Position numbers and translations under genes: made by a program. The notes beneath the pieces were generated by a model. That model was not told the DNA's origin and ran no database searches. It was given only the letters and a program-made list of their open reading frames with translations. 64,000 nt of DNA from contig NZ_CP126271.1 in assembly GCF_003234655.2 (NCBI RefSeq), positions 434,001 to 498,000 on the forward strand. Reading direction: 5' to 3'. This document shows, piece after piece, positions 34,797-43,380 of the stretch. This DNA comes from Curtobacterium sp. MCLR17_007. Lineage in GTDB: Bacteria; Actinomycetota; Actinomycetes; Actinomycetales; Microbacteriaceae. Every line of letters starts with the position of its first letter. Within the stretch, counting starts at the first letter, position 1.

Positions 34797-35981
34797 ATCA
34801 GCACGCTGCAGTTCCCCGACGGCTTCCTCTGGGGTGCCGCCACCGCCGCCCACCAGATCGAGGGCAACAACGTCAACAGCAACTGGTGGGTGCACGAGCA
34901 CGAACCGGACACCACGATCGTCGAGCCCTCCGGGGACGCGGCCGACAGCTACCACCGCTACCGCGACGACATCCGGATCGCGGCGGAGCTCGGGCTGAAC
35001 TCCTACCGGTTCAGCATCGAGTGGGCGCGCATCGAGCCCGAGCGCGGGTTCGTCAGCCGCGCCGAGGTCGACCACTACCGCCGCATGGTCGAGACCTGCC
35101 ACGAGTTCGGCCTCGAGCCGATCGTCACCCTCATGCACTTCACGGTCCCGCGCTGGTTCGAGCGCGACGGCTTCTGGCGTGCACCCGACGCCGCCGACCT
35201 GTTCGCCCGGTACACCGAGGCCGCGCTCCCCGTCGTCGCCGACGGCGTCCGCTACGTCTGCACGATCAACGAGCCGAACATCGCCGCGATGCTCGCCGGC
35301 GGCGAGGACGCTGCGAACCTGGTGGCCTACGGCCTGCCGAACCCGGACCTGGGTGTCGCCGACGCCCTGCTGGCCAGCCACCGGCGGTCGCGCGAGGTCC
35401 TGGGACAGGTGTCGGGCCTCCAGTCCGGGTGGACCGTCGCGACCCAGGCCTTCCGCTCGAACGGTGAGCCCGGGGCGGACGCGATGCTGCGCGAGTACGG
35501 GTACCCGCGCGACGACTGGTACCTCGAAGCGGCGGCCGGGGACGACTTCCTCGGTGTGCAGGCCTACACGCGCACGTTCATCGGGCCGTCCGGACCGCTG
35601 CCGGTCACGGACGACGTCGAGACCACGCTCACGGGCTGGGAGTTCTGGCCCGAGGCCTCGGCCGAGGGGCTCCGCAGTGCGTGGGAGCTGTCCGGGCACG
35701 TGCCGCTCATGATCACCGAGAACGGCATCGCGACCGCGGACGACTCCCGACGCGAGGCCTACACGCAGGGCGCCCTCGAGGGCATCCACCGCTGCATCGA
35801 GGACGGCATCGAGGTCCTCGGCTACCAGCACTGGTCCCTGCTCGACAACTACGAGTGGGCCTCCGGGTTCCGGCCGACCTTCGGTCTCGTGGCGTGGGAC
35901 CCGCTGACGTTCGAGCGCACGCCGAAGCCGTCCGCGCACTGGTACGGGGGCGTCGCGCGCGCGAACGCGCTGACGGTCTGA
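34797..35981 (+). CDS. Glycoside hydrolase family 1 (beta-glucosidase-like)
   Basis: About 394 residues. Conserved N-terminal FPDGFLWGAATAAHQIEGN, acid/base Glu in CTINEPN (about residue 159), nucleophile Glu in ITENGIA (about residue 309) and the aglycone-site HWSLLDNYEW. Cytosolic, no signal peptide. The region encoding FLWGAATA is essential for the fold, yet no in-frame ATG, GTG or TTG lies within 300 bases upstream that could start it sensibly. Candidates are ATC 34794 or 34797 (after AAAGG at 34785-34789) or CTG 34806; start set at 34797. Eleven bases separate it from the hydrolase stop, so re-initiation is possible. Confidence 0.85.
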   Translation: MSTLQFPDGFLWGAATAAHQIEGNNVNSNWWVHEHEPDTTIVEPSGDAADSYHRYRDDIRIAAELGLNSYRFSIEWARIEPERGFVSRAEVDHYRRMVETCHEFGLEPIVTLMHFTVPRWFERDGFWRAPDAADLFARYTEAALPVVADGVRYVCTINEPNIAAMLAGGEDAANLVAYGLPNPDLGVADALLASHRRSREVLGQVSGLQSGWTVATQAFRSNGEPGADAMLREYGYPRDDWYLEAAAGDDFLGVQAYTRTFIGPSGPLPVTDDVETTLTGWEFWPEASAEGLRSAWELSGHVPLMITENGIATADDSRREAYTQGALEGIHRCIEDGIEVLGYQHWSLLDNYEWASGFRPTFGLVAWDPLTFERTPKPSAHWYGGVARANALTV

Positions 35982-36053
35982 TCGTCCGGCGGTCCGACTG
36001 GAGGCCCTGGTCGCCCCGTCCGGTCGGCACCCGTCACCGGGGTGGCCGGCTGT

Positions 36054-37226
36054 TCAGCGGTGGATGCCGAGCAGTTCGCCCGGGCCGGCATCGCGCAGCA
36101 GCTCGGCGCGGTCGGCCGCGCTCGACCCCTCGTCGTCCCTGGCGTACCGGTCGACGTCGCGGGTGAGGACCTGGCGCACCGTGTCGACGTCCCCCGAGTC
36201 GACGGCCGCGATGAGCAAGGTCGCACCCCGGGAGCCCCTCGCCCGGGTGTCGGCGCCGGCGTCGCAGAGGATGCGGACCACCTCGGCGTGACCACCCCAG
36301 GCTGCCCGGACGACGGGCGGGTTGCCGTCGGCGTCCCGCGAGCCGAGGTCGGCGCCCGCCGCCGCGAGCACAGCGACGGCCCGTCGCGCGTCGCGGTCTA
36401 TCGCCAGCGTCAGCGGTGTCCGGCCCGCGGCGTCCACCAGTTCGAGCGAGGCGCCACGGCGCAGGAGCTCCTCGAGCATCTCGGGCCGGTCGAACCACGC
36501 CGCCGCGTGCATCGGCGCGAAGCCCCACCGCGGGTCCACGTCATCGACGTCGCTGGCGTCGTCGGCGAGGTGCAGTCCGCCCAGGTCGCCGTAGGCGGCG
36601 GCGCGGACACCCTCGGTGGCCCACTCGACCCAACCGTCCGGTACCGGCCCGTGCCAGCCGCGGCCGGGACGGTCGTCGAGTCCGGTGAACGCGGACTCTT
36701 CGACGCTCCTGACCTCCACCGACACGTCCGTGAATCGGATCGCGACCTCGCCGACGGGGGAGACGAGCAGGCGGAGTTCCCAGGTGTCGCGGCCCGCGTG
36801 CTCCAGTTCGCCGCGGAGCAGGTGGGCATCCCCGGCGAGGAGCCCGGTCGGGTCGAGCAGCGGTGGTTCGATGACCGCGTCGGCGAAGCGCATGGTCACG
36901 CGCGCGTGGTTCCAGCGCCGCCAGAGTCCGTCCGCCGTGTCGAGCACTTCGTCATTGCGGACGAGCACCTCGGCGTGCAGGACGACCGGGTCGGGTTCGC
37001 CGTGGTCGGGCAGCGCGGCGGGTTCGTCGTCGGCGGGTTCGTCGTGCCGGTGCATCGGCTCGACCGTCCAGCGTGCGACCCGGGAGTCCGACCACTTGAC
37101 GGTCGCGAGGGCCGCCACCGTCGGCGGAGCGTCCTCGAGCAGGCGGCGGAGGTGGTCGGCGGCACCGTCGAAGTCCTCGAGGGACACGTAGCCCACCGCA
37201 GGCCAGTTCACTCGACTCCATCGCAC
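36054..37226 (-). CDS. Ankyrin-repeat protein
   Basis: 390-residue protein in two halves. Residues 1 to about 215 form an unrecognised alpha/beta region rich in Trp, Asp and Glu. Residues about 215-390 hold ankyrin repeats: GFAPMHAAAWFDRPEMLEELL, GRTPLTLAIDRDARRAVAVLAAAGAD, GNPPVVRAAWGGHAEVVRIL and GATLLIAAVDSGDVDTVRQVL. No signal peptide. Function unknown; ankyrin repeats bind proteins. GTG 37226 follows TACGCT (minus 37238-37233) by 6 bp, so a leaderless mRNA is likely. Convergent with the GH1 gene, 72 bp apart. Confidence 0.8.
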   Translation of the reverse strand: MRWSRVNWPAVGYVSLEDFDGAADHLRRLLEDAPPTVAALATVKWSDSRVARWTVEPMHRHDEPADDEPAALPDHGEPDPVVLHAEVLVRNDEVLDTADGLWRRWNHARVTMRFADAVIEPPLLDPTGLLAGDAHLLRGELEHAGRDTWELRLLVSPVGEVAIRFTDVSVEVRSVEESAFTGLDDRPGRGWHGPVPDGWVEWATEGVRAAAYGDLGGLHLADDASDVDDVDPRWGFAPMHAAAWFDRPEMLEELLRRGASLELVDAAGRTPLTLAIDRDARRAVAVLAAAGADLGSRDADGNPPVVRAAWGGHAEVVRILCDAGADTRARGSRGATLLIAAVDSGDVDTVRQVLTRDVDRYARDDEGSSAADRAELLRDAGPGELLGIHR

Positions 37227-37248
37227 GTTCTGAGCGTAGTCGGCGGCG

Positions 37249-38310
37249 TCAGCTGGTCACGCGCGGCCGGGGCGTGATCGGTCTCGGGACGAGACGACGG
37301 CGCAGGGCCCGGCCCAGCGGCGTGTCGATCCACCGGTGCACCACCCACCCGAGTGCAACCGCCAGCGCCACTGACGCGAGGACCACCGGCCACCAGGGCA
37401 CGTCCGATCCGCTGGCGCGGCCGAGCAGCCGGGGGATGGCCTGGGCCACGAGCGGGTGCGTCAGGTAGATCGCGAAGGCGGCTTCACCCCCGAGCACCAT
37501 CCAGTTCGGGACACGCGCACCGACACGGCGCTCGGACGCGATCAGCAACGCGAACGCACCCGACAGCGCGAGGAAGACCAGTACTCCGAAGCCGAACGGC
37601 ATCTCCCGCCGAGCCGCTTGGACGACCCCGTAGACCACGCTGACCCCGACGCTCGCGATGAGTGTCGGCAGCACCCTGCCCGTCCGGGTGGCTCGCCCGA
37701 TCCACATCCCCACCAGCAGGAACAGCACCACCGGGTCGGCGTAGAACCACAGCACGCTGCCGCCGTCCGGACGCCAGACCGCGAGCACGGCGACCACGAC
37801 GAGGATCGGCGTCAGCAGGCGCATCGGATCGACCCGCACCGCGAGGGCGACCGCGACGAGCAGGTAGAAGGCCGCCTCGAACACCAGGGTCCACTCGACG
37901 CCCCACAGCGTGCGGAAGTCCCCGTCCGGGTCGCGTGACGGCACGAGCAGGAGCGATGCGACGATCCGGGTCGGGGTGAGTCCGCCGTCGAACATCGCTG
38001 CGGGAGTGAGCACCGCGGCGGCGACCTTGATCGCCGTCATCGCCCACGCGAGCGGCAGGATGCGCGTCGCTCGACGGATCGCGAACACCTTCCAGTCGGG
38101 TTCGCGGCCGGAGTCGACCACGTGTACGACCACGAAGCCGCTGATCAGGAAGAAGGTCCACACGCACAGGTTCCCCACGAGCTGGATCTCCGGCGCGCGG
38201 TCGGTCGCCCCTGCATCGCGGTTGAACCAGTGGCAGGCATGGAAGGCCACCACCACCAGCGCGCTGACGAGACGGAGCGCTTGGACTCCTCGGTAGGTGC
38301 GGATGTCCAC
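37249..38310 (-). CDS. Acyltransferase family 3 membrane protein (OafA/WecH-like)
   Basis: 353-residue membrane acyltransferase with about ten helices. Family signatures: YRGVQALRLVSALVVVAFHACHWF near the N-terminus (catalytic-type His near residue 24), FFLISGFV near residue 53 and the RRATRILPLAWAM loop near residue 78. Such enzymes O-acetylate or succinylate exported polysaccharides or lipids using acyl-CoA. GTG 38310 has GAGGGG about 6 bp upstream. The neighbouring Wzz/kinase gene suggests exopolysaccharide as target (inference). Confidence 0.85.
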   Translation of the reverse strand: MDIRTYRGVQALRLVSALVVVAFHACHWFNRDAGATDRAPEIQLVGNLCVWTFFLISGFVVVHVVDSGREPDWKVFAIRRATRILPLAWAMTAIKVAAAVLTPAAMFDGGLTPTRIVASLLLVPSRDPDGDFRTLWGVEWTLVFEAAFYLLVAVALAVRVDPMRLLTPILVVVAVLAVWRPDGGSVLWFYADPVVLFLLVGMWIGRATRTGRVLPTLIASVGVSVVYGVVQAARREMPFGFGVLVFLALSGAFALLIASERRVGARVPNWMVLGGEAAFAIYLTHPLVAQAIPRLLGRASGSDVPWWPVVLASVALAVALGWVVHRWIDTPLGRALRRRLVPRPITPRPRVTS

Positions 38311-38370
38311 GGTGTTCCCCTCGACGTGCCGGACTGGTCTCAGCAGTCTGGCGCAACATCACCGCAAAGA

Positions 38371-38385
38371 ATGCATATTTTGCAT
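38371..38385 (-). promoter_or_regulatory. AT-rich inverted repeat upstream of the acyltransferase gene
   Basis: ATGCA-TATTT-TGCAT, in an AT-rich patch about 60 bp before the GTG; a wider CAACAT (38354-38359)/ATGTTG (38384-38389) pair also spans it. Likely promoter/operator of the acyltransferase gene. Confidence 0.4.
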
Positions 38386-38398
38386 GTTGTGGACGAAC

Positions 38399-38431
38399 GG
38401 AAGGCCGTCCACAGCATGTGGACGGCCTTCC
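38399..38431. terminator. Strong hairpin terminator
   Basis: Perfect 14-bp stem, GGAAGGCCGTCCAC (38399-38412) with its complement at 38418-38431, and a 5-base AGCAT loop. It lies 17 bp beyond the DUF3060 gene's stop and also insulates the acyltransferase promoter. Confidence 0.8.
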
Positions 38432-38448
38432 TGCATGGCTGATCGGGG

Positions 38449-38880
38449 TCAGCCGGCGGTCACCGTGTTGTCGCTGCCGAGGTCCTCGACCTGGCTCTCG
38501 CCGCCGTGGGTCACGGTGTTGCCGCTGCCCGGGACGACGATCGAACCGGCGGACTCGGCGTGGACCGTGATGCCGCTGCCTTCGACGACGAGCTTCTCGA
38601 CGGCACCGACCGAGAACTGCGCACCCTGCTCCGCAGTGCCGACGATCGCGACGGACGGGCACTCGGCGACCTCGACGGCCTCGTCGGCCTTCGCCTGCGA
38701 CGCCAGGATCGTCACCTGTCCGTCGACACACGTGCCGTAGTCGACGGACTCGTGGGTCTGTGAGACGCTGGGCTTGGAGCTCGGAGCCGGGGTGTCCGGG
38801 GTCGAGCAGCCTGTCAAGGTCAGCGCGGCGATGACGCCGAGGCCGAGGGCGATGGACTTGCGGGGGCTGAGGTGCTTCAT
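38449..38880 (-). CDS. DUF3060 domain lipoprotein
   Basis: 143-residue secreted lipoprotein: Lys/Arg start, hydrophobic core and lipobox TLTGC with Cys25, then a Ser/Pro/Thr-rich linker to about residue 45. The rest shows the repetitive short beta-strand pattern of DUF3060 (VEGSGITVHAESAGSIVVPGSGNTVTHG, then LGSDNTVTAG), suggesting a small beta-helix, with two Cys (in YGTCVDG and VAECPS) that could form a disulfide. Role unknown. ATG 38880 has GAAGGAAG close upstream. Ends at a strong hairpin. Confidence 0.72.
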   Translation of the reverse strand: MKHLSPRKSIALGLGVIAALTLTGCSTPDTPAPSSKPSVSQTHESVDYGTCVDGQVTILASQAKADEAVEVAECPSVAIVGTAEQGAQFSVGAVEKLVVEGSGITVHAESAGSIVVPGSGNTVTHGGESQVEDLGSDNTVTAG

Positions 38881-38947
38881 GACTTCCTTCGTTGGGGTGG
38901 GGAGTGGTGGTCGGTTCGCAGTTGCCGGGTGGTCGTGGGCGCCCCGC

Positions 38948-40369
38948 TCAGGCGTCGAGGTCGGGCACGGCGCGTCGTCCAGGACGCGCAGCCGGGGCCG
39001 GGGCGTCGGACTCCTCGGCGTAGACGTAGTAGGACGACGAGCCCTCGTGCTTCTTCGTCCGCCGCATGGTCATGACGACGCCCAGCGCTCGCGTGCCGAC
39101 GTTCTCGAGCGTGGCGATCGCGGCACGGAGCTGCGGGCGTGATGTCCGGCCCGCTGCGACGATCAGCAGCGCGCCTCCCGTCAGGCGGCTCAGGATGGCT
39201 GCATCCGTCACGGGGAGGACTGGCGGGGCGTCGATCACGACGGCATCGTGGTCGTCGATCAGCGACTCGACCAGCCGGCGCATCGCCTCGCTCGCGAGGA
39301 GCTCACTCGGGTTCGGCGGGATGCTCCCGGCCGGCAGGACATGGAGCCCGCCGCGACCCCACGGCACGAGGACGTCCTCGAGTTCCGCCCGGCCGATCAG
39401 CAGGTCCGTCAGGCCGACCGAGCCCTCGATGCCGACCATCTCGGCGATACGGGGACGGCGGAGGTCGGCGTCGACAAGGGCGACGCGGCCACCGGCGGCG
39501 GCCAAGGTCAGTGCCAGGTTGGCAGCGGTCGTGGACTTCCCCTCCGACGGCATTGCGGAGGTCACCGTGAACGTGCGCTTGGCGTCGTCGAGCTCGACGA
39601 ACTGCACGTTCGTACGGAGCGTACGGAATGCCTCGGCGCGGGGGTTCCGCGGGTCGTCGTGCACGACGAGGGGCTGAGCCTTGGCGGTGGGGTCGAAGGT
39701 GATGTCCCCGAGCACCGGGCTCGACGTGATCGCTTCGATGTCGGCGCGGGAGCGGATCCGAGTGTCCATCGCCTGCTTGAGCAGTGCGGCCGCGATCCCG
39801 AGTGCCACGCCGCTGACCAGGCCGAGCGCGATGTTCTTGACGAGGTTCGGCGAATCCGGCTCGGTCGGCAGGGTCGGCGGCTGGATCGTCTGCACGCCGA
39901 CGAGGGAGGGGCCGCCGTCCATCGGGCGCTCGAGCTTGGCGGTGACGACGGTCGCGAAGCTCTCTGCTGTCGCGGCGGCGATGCGCTTCGCGGTCGCCGG
40001 GTCCTGGTCGAGGACGGAGAGGTCGACGAGGACGCTGTTGGCGGGCGACAGCGCGGTGAGGCGGTCGGCGAGCTCCGCGACGTCGGTGTCGAGGTGGAGC
40101 TGGTCGATGACGGGCTGCAGGACGGTGGCACTGCGGATCACCTCGAGGTACGAGGTGACCTTCTGCTGTGCGGCGCTGTTGCCCTGCACGACCTCGGATG
40201 CGTCGTCGCCGGCGGCTCGGACGGAGATGAACAGCTCGGCTTCGGCGCGGTACAGCGGATCGACGAGGACCGTCGCCGCGACACCGCCGGCGAGACCGCC
40301 TGTCACGAAGAGCAGGATCAGCACCCAGGCTCGGCGGCAGGTCTGCAGCATGTCGAGGAAGGTCATCAT
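38948..40369 (-). CDS. Polysaccharide copolymerase / bacterial tyrosine kinase (Wzz-BY-kinase)
   Basis: 473-residue fused chain-length regulator and autokinase. Residues 1 to about 200: Wzz domain with two membrane helices (about 15-35 and 180-200). Residues about 220-440: BY-kinase with Walker A MPSEGKST, Walker A' LVDADLRRP and Walker B VVIDAPP. A Tyr cluster (SSSYYVYAEE) near residue 450 is the expected autophosphorylation site. It controls export and chain length of Wzx/Wzy polysaccharides. Tandem starts GTG 40372, ATG 40369 and ATG 40366 are possible; GGAG is best spaced for 40366. Preceded by an 8-bp-arm palindrome. Confidence 0.9.
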   Translation of the reverse strand: MMTFLDMLQTCRRAWVLILLFVTGGLAGGVAATVLVDPLYRAEAELFISVRAAGDDASEVVQGNSAAQQKVTSYLEVIRSATVLQPVIDQLHLDTDVAELADRLTALSPANSVLVDLSVLDQDPATAKRIAAATAESFATVVTAKLERPMDGGPSLVGVQTIQPPTLPTEPDSPNLVKNIALGLVSGVALGIAAALLKQAMDTRIRSRADIEAITSSPVLGDITFDPTAKAQPLVVHDDPRNPRAEAFRTLRTNVQFVELDDAKRTFTVTSAMPSEGKSTTAANLALTLAAAGGRVALVDADLRRPRIAEMVGIEGSVGLTDLLIGRAELEDVLVPWGRGGLHVLPAGSIPPNPSELLASEAMRRLVESLIDDHDAVVIDAPPVLPVTDAAILSRLTGGALLIVAAGRTSRPQLRAAIATLENVGTRALGVVMTMRRTKKHEGSSSYYVYAEESDAPAPAARPGRRAVPDLDA

Positions 40370-40409
40370 CACTCCGAGTCGGGATCCGTCATCGCTGATG
40401 TGCGATGTC

Positions 40410-40427
40410 CTGATATAAGTATATCAG
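40410..40427. promoter_or_regulatory. Palindromic operator upstream of the Wzz/kinase gene
   Basis: CTGATATA-AG-TATATCAG, perfect 8-bp arms around a 2-bp centre, 40 bp upstream of the ATG, in an AT-rich island. The box TGTGCGATGTCCTG (40399-40412) touches its left arm. Likely a regulator site overlapping the promoter. Confidence 0.6.
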
Positions 40428-40447
40428 ACGCAATCAGATACGACAGC

Positions 40448-40479
40448 AGGGGCGCTCCTGCGTGTGCGGGAGCGCCCCT
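40448..40479 (-). terminator. Hairpin terminator after the surface-protein gene
   Basis: 11-bp stem AGGGGCGCTCC (40448-40458) with its complement at 40469-40479 and a 10-base loop, 38 bp beyond the stop at 40518, before the Wzz/kinase promoter. Confidence 0.7.
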
Positions 40480-40517
40480 CTGTGTGGTGCGTTGTGTGTG
40501 GTGGTTGTGGTGGGTGG

Positions 40518-43181
40518 TTAGTTGGTGGTTCTCGGGGTCATGGTGAAGGCCGGGGAGGTGGTGGTGGTGCCATCGGTGCGGGTCTGGACCGCGGTGATCG
40601 TGTAGTCCACGTTCGGGCCGTAGCCGCGCCAGAAGAACCACTCGCCGTCCGCGTTCGCGGTGACGGTGTCGAGCACGCCCCACTGGGAGGAGACCTGCAC
40701 GGTCGCGCCGGGCGAGGCGATGCCCTGCAGCAGGGTTGCCGCGACGTCGTACTTGGCATCGATCGGGCCGGTGATGATGACCGGGGAGGTCTGGGACGGT
40801 TTCGGCTTGAGCAGGAACACGTCCGAGGTCGAGGTGGTGCCATCGGTGCGGGTCTGGGTCGCGGTGAGCTGGTAGACCACGTTCGGGCCGAACCCGCGGT
40901 AGAACTCCCAGTGGCCGGATCCGTTGGCCGGCACGGTCTTCACGGTGCCGAACTGGCTGCGGATCTCGACCGACGCGTTCGGCGCCGCGGTGCCGGTCAC
41001 GTGGTTGCCGCCAGAGGTCGGGTCGTACCAGCCCTTCTCGGGTCCGGTGATCACGGCCGGAGCGTTCTGGTCAGCACCCTCGGGGGCGAGGGTGAACGGG
41101 TCCGAGGTGGAGCTCTGCCCGCTGATCGTGGTCTGCTTCGCGGTCAGCGTGTAGGCCACGTCGGGGCCGAACCCGCGCCAGAACCCCCACGTGCCGTCCT
41201 TGCCCGCGGTGATGGTCTTGATGACGCCCCACTGGTGGGAGACCTCGACGGAGGCGTAGGGGGTCGCGGTGCCGGTGACGTAGCCGTTGACGCCGTTGAC
41301 GTAGGAGCCGGGGCCCTCGATCGCGACGCGCTGCAGCTGCTGCGCACCGTCGGGGGTGACCTGCACCGTGTCGGTGGTGGTCAGGTTGCCCTTGGACAGC
41401 TGCGACACGGTGACATCGATCGGGTCCTTCGACGCGGGGACCTCGATCGGGACGTCGAACGTCCCGCCCGTGACCGTGCCGGTCTCGGTCACCCCGCCGG
41501 CCGTGACGGTGATCTTCGCACCGTCCTGCCCCGTGCCCTGCACGTGGACCTCGCCCGGCGTGACCTGCCCCGCCGACGGCGACGTCACATCCACCCCAAC
41601 ACCGAAATCAGCCTCGGTCGTGGTGGTCTGCACGCCCTCGATGCCGGACTGCTCGACGCGGATGGTGTGCTTACCCGCACCCAGCGCATCGATCGGGGTC
41701 GACCACGTACCGCCCGTGACCGGAGCGGACCCGATCTGCTTGTTCGTGGCGTCGTCGAACAGTGTGATGGTCGCCCCGTCGACACCGGTGCCGGATGCGG
41801 TGGCCTTCTCGGACACGTCAGCATCGAACGCCACCGAACCCGTCGGCACCGCAACGTTGTTCTTGCCCTTGTTGATGACCACCTCGGCGGTCGTGACGTT
41901 CTGGCCCTTGGACTTCTGGGTGACCACCAGCGTGTGCTCAGCGGCGCTCAGCTCCGAGGTCTCGAGCGTCCAGGTGTTGTTGCTCAGGACCTCCTTGTCG
42001 GCGAGGATGTGCGCCGGATCGCCCTTCTCGGTGACGACTACGGTCGCTCCGGACTGGCCGCGGCCATTCATCTCGAGGGGGCCACCGTCGTGTTCGTAGT
42101 CCTCCGGGGGTTCGACGACGCTCACGCCGATGCCGTAGTCGATGTCGTGCGAGACGGGGTCCGTGAGGTCGGATCCTCCGCCCGTCTTGGGTACCTCTTG
42201 CCGAGCGGTGATCGTCGTGACACCGCCCTTGTTCGGTGCCGGGAGCAGGTACTCGAAGGTCCCGTCGCTCCCGATCGGCGTCGTGTACTTCTTGCCGTTC
42301 GCGGTGAGGACCACGTCGATGTCGGCCTGGCCGCTGCCGTACACCTTCACGCGGTCGCCCACGTTCTTCGTGAACAGGTGCTCGACGGTCAGTGGAACCA
42401 CGGCGAGATCCGCCTCGACGGTGACGGCGTCGCCGGTCTGCGCGCCGTTCTTCCACTGCTCGACCTTCAGGTCCTGCTTGCCGAGGTGCATGCCAGTCAG
42501 GGTCTTGGACCAGGAACCGTCCGGGTTGACCACGGCAGGAATGCTGTCGTTGATGATCACCTGCGTCCCGGCTGCGGCGAAGCCCTTCAGAGTCGCGGTT
42601 CGGTCCGGGACCGAGACTGACTCGACGTCCGCCGTCAGCGATTCCGCGCTCACCGGCGTGGTTGAGGTGAGGTCCCAAGAGCCAGCCGAGCCGGACCCTT
42701 TGAGCCGGGCGGACACTGAGCCCTGCACTGCTTCGGCGGCGGTGTCGACTGCGATCTCGGGCGACCAGGACCACGTGTGGTTGGCGCCCCAGTACCCGCT
42801 CCCTGAGGTACCGCCGGAGCCGCAGGTCAACGTGTGCTGCGAGTTCGTCAGGACACAGTCGACATTTCCCTCGCTTCCCGGGCGATCGAATCCCTTCGCC
42901 ACGACTGAACTCGAGAAATGCGTCCCAGCCGGAGAGCTGAGAATGACTTGACCGCCTGCCGCCACTGAGGAGTTGACGTTGATGCGGAAGCGCAGATCGA
43001 CGCGGGCAGGTGTGCCCTTCCGCAACTCGACGAGCGAGCCGTCGACCGAGGTCCAGGGTCCGCTCGTCTGGGCCTTCGTGGATGGTGCAGCCGTCGCCGA
43101 CGCAACGCCGAAGCTCAAGCCGGACGCGATCGTCGCAGCGGCCATGCCGGCTGCGAGGACTGCCTTGCTGATTTTTCGCAT
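40518..43181 (-). CDS. Large secreted repeat protein (Ig-like/adhesin-like)
   Basis: 887 residues. Signal peptide: MRKISKAVLAAG start, hydrophobic core, probable cleavage after SATAA near residue 31. Residues about 35-210 form an N-terminal beta domain with a Cys pair (DCVLTN, LTCGSG); the middle holds several Ig-like or carbohydrate-type beta repeats of about 85-95 residues; the last about 270 residues are three clear repeats marked by WGFWRGFGPDVAY, WEFYRGFGPNVVY and WFFWRGYGPNVDY. No LPXTG or C-terminal helix, so it is released or held non-covalently. ATG 43181 has AGAAAG upstream. Probably a biofilm matrix or adhesion protein, inferred from its neighbours. Confidence 0.8.
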   Translation of the reverse strand: MRKISKAVLAAGMAAATIASGLSFGVASATAAPSTKAQTSGPWTSVDGSLVELRKGTPARVDLRFRINVNSSVAAGGQVILSSPAGTHFSSSVVAKGFDRPGSEGNVDCVLTNSQHTLTCGSGGTSGSGYWGANHTWSWSPEIAVDTAAEAVQGSVSARLKGSGSAGSWDLTSTTPVSAESLTADVESVSVPDRTATLKGFAAAGTQVIINDSIPAVVNPDGSWSKTLTGMHLGKQDLKVEQWKNGAQTGDAVTVEADLAVVPLTVEHLFTKNVGDRVKVYGSGQADIDVVLTANGKKYTTPIGSDGTFEYLLPAPNKGGVTTITARQEVPKTGGGSDLTDPVSHDIDYGIGVSVVEPPEDYEHDGGPLEMNGRGQSGATVVVTEKGDPAHILADKEVLSNNTWTLETSELSAAEHTLVVTQKSKGQNVTTAEVVINKGKNNVAVPTGSVAFDADVSEKATASGTGVDGATITLFDDATNKQIGSAPVTGGTWSTPIDALGAGKHTIRVEQSGIEGVQTTTTEADFGVGVDVTSPSAGQVTPGEVHVQGTGQDGAKITVTAGGVTETGTVTGGTFDVPIEVPASKDPIDVTVSQLSKGNLTTTDTVQVTPDGAQQLQRVAIEGPGSYVNGVNGYVTGTATPYASVEVSHQWGVIKTITAGKDGTWGFWRGFGPDVAYTLTAKQTTISGQSSTSDPFTLAPEGADQNAPAVITGPEKGWYDPTSGGNHVTGTAAPNASVEIRSQFGTVKTVPANGSGHWEFYRGFGPNVVYQLTATQTRTDGTTSTSDVFLLKPKPSQTSPVIITGPIDAKYDVAATLLQGIASPGATVQVSSQWGVLDTVTANADGEWFFWRGYGPNVDYTITAVQTRTDGTTTTSPAFTMTPRTTN

Positions 43182-43274
43182 GGGGTGCTTTCTGTGAGGC
43201 CGGGCACCCGCGGGTGCATCGGTCTGGCAAACAGGAGGAGCGCGGACGACCAGGCAGGGCGGACCGCGAACATC

Positions 43275-43302
43275 CAGAATATCATGTGGAATGTTGCATC
43301 GC
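43275..43302 (-). promoter_or_regulatory. Candidate promoter/operator of the secreted repeat protein gene
   Basis: On the minus strand GCGATG (43302-43297), 12 bp, then TGATATTCTG (43284-43275); TATTCT would serve as -10. The same arrangement with a 13-bp gap occurs before the glycosylphosphotransferase gene at 47579-47607. Confidence 0.45.
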
Positions 43303-43380
43303 AATATCACGTACGTAGTCAGCCCGCCCGGGCGCGAGGGAAGACTTGCGTCACTCAGACGCAACTTTCAGCTCCCAGAG

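Noticed and set aside
34797..35981. GH1 gene considered as a pseudogene because of the missing start codon
   Set aside because: The whole frame is intact with both catalytic Glu motifs and normal length; only the start codon is non-canonical.
40464..42620. 718-codon plus-strand frame opposite the secreted repeat protein
   Set aside because: It is the complement of a repetitive gene; no signal peptide or known domain, and the minus-strand gene has a signal peptide and ribosome-binding site.
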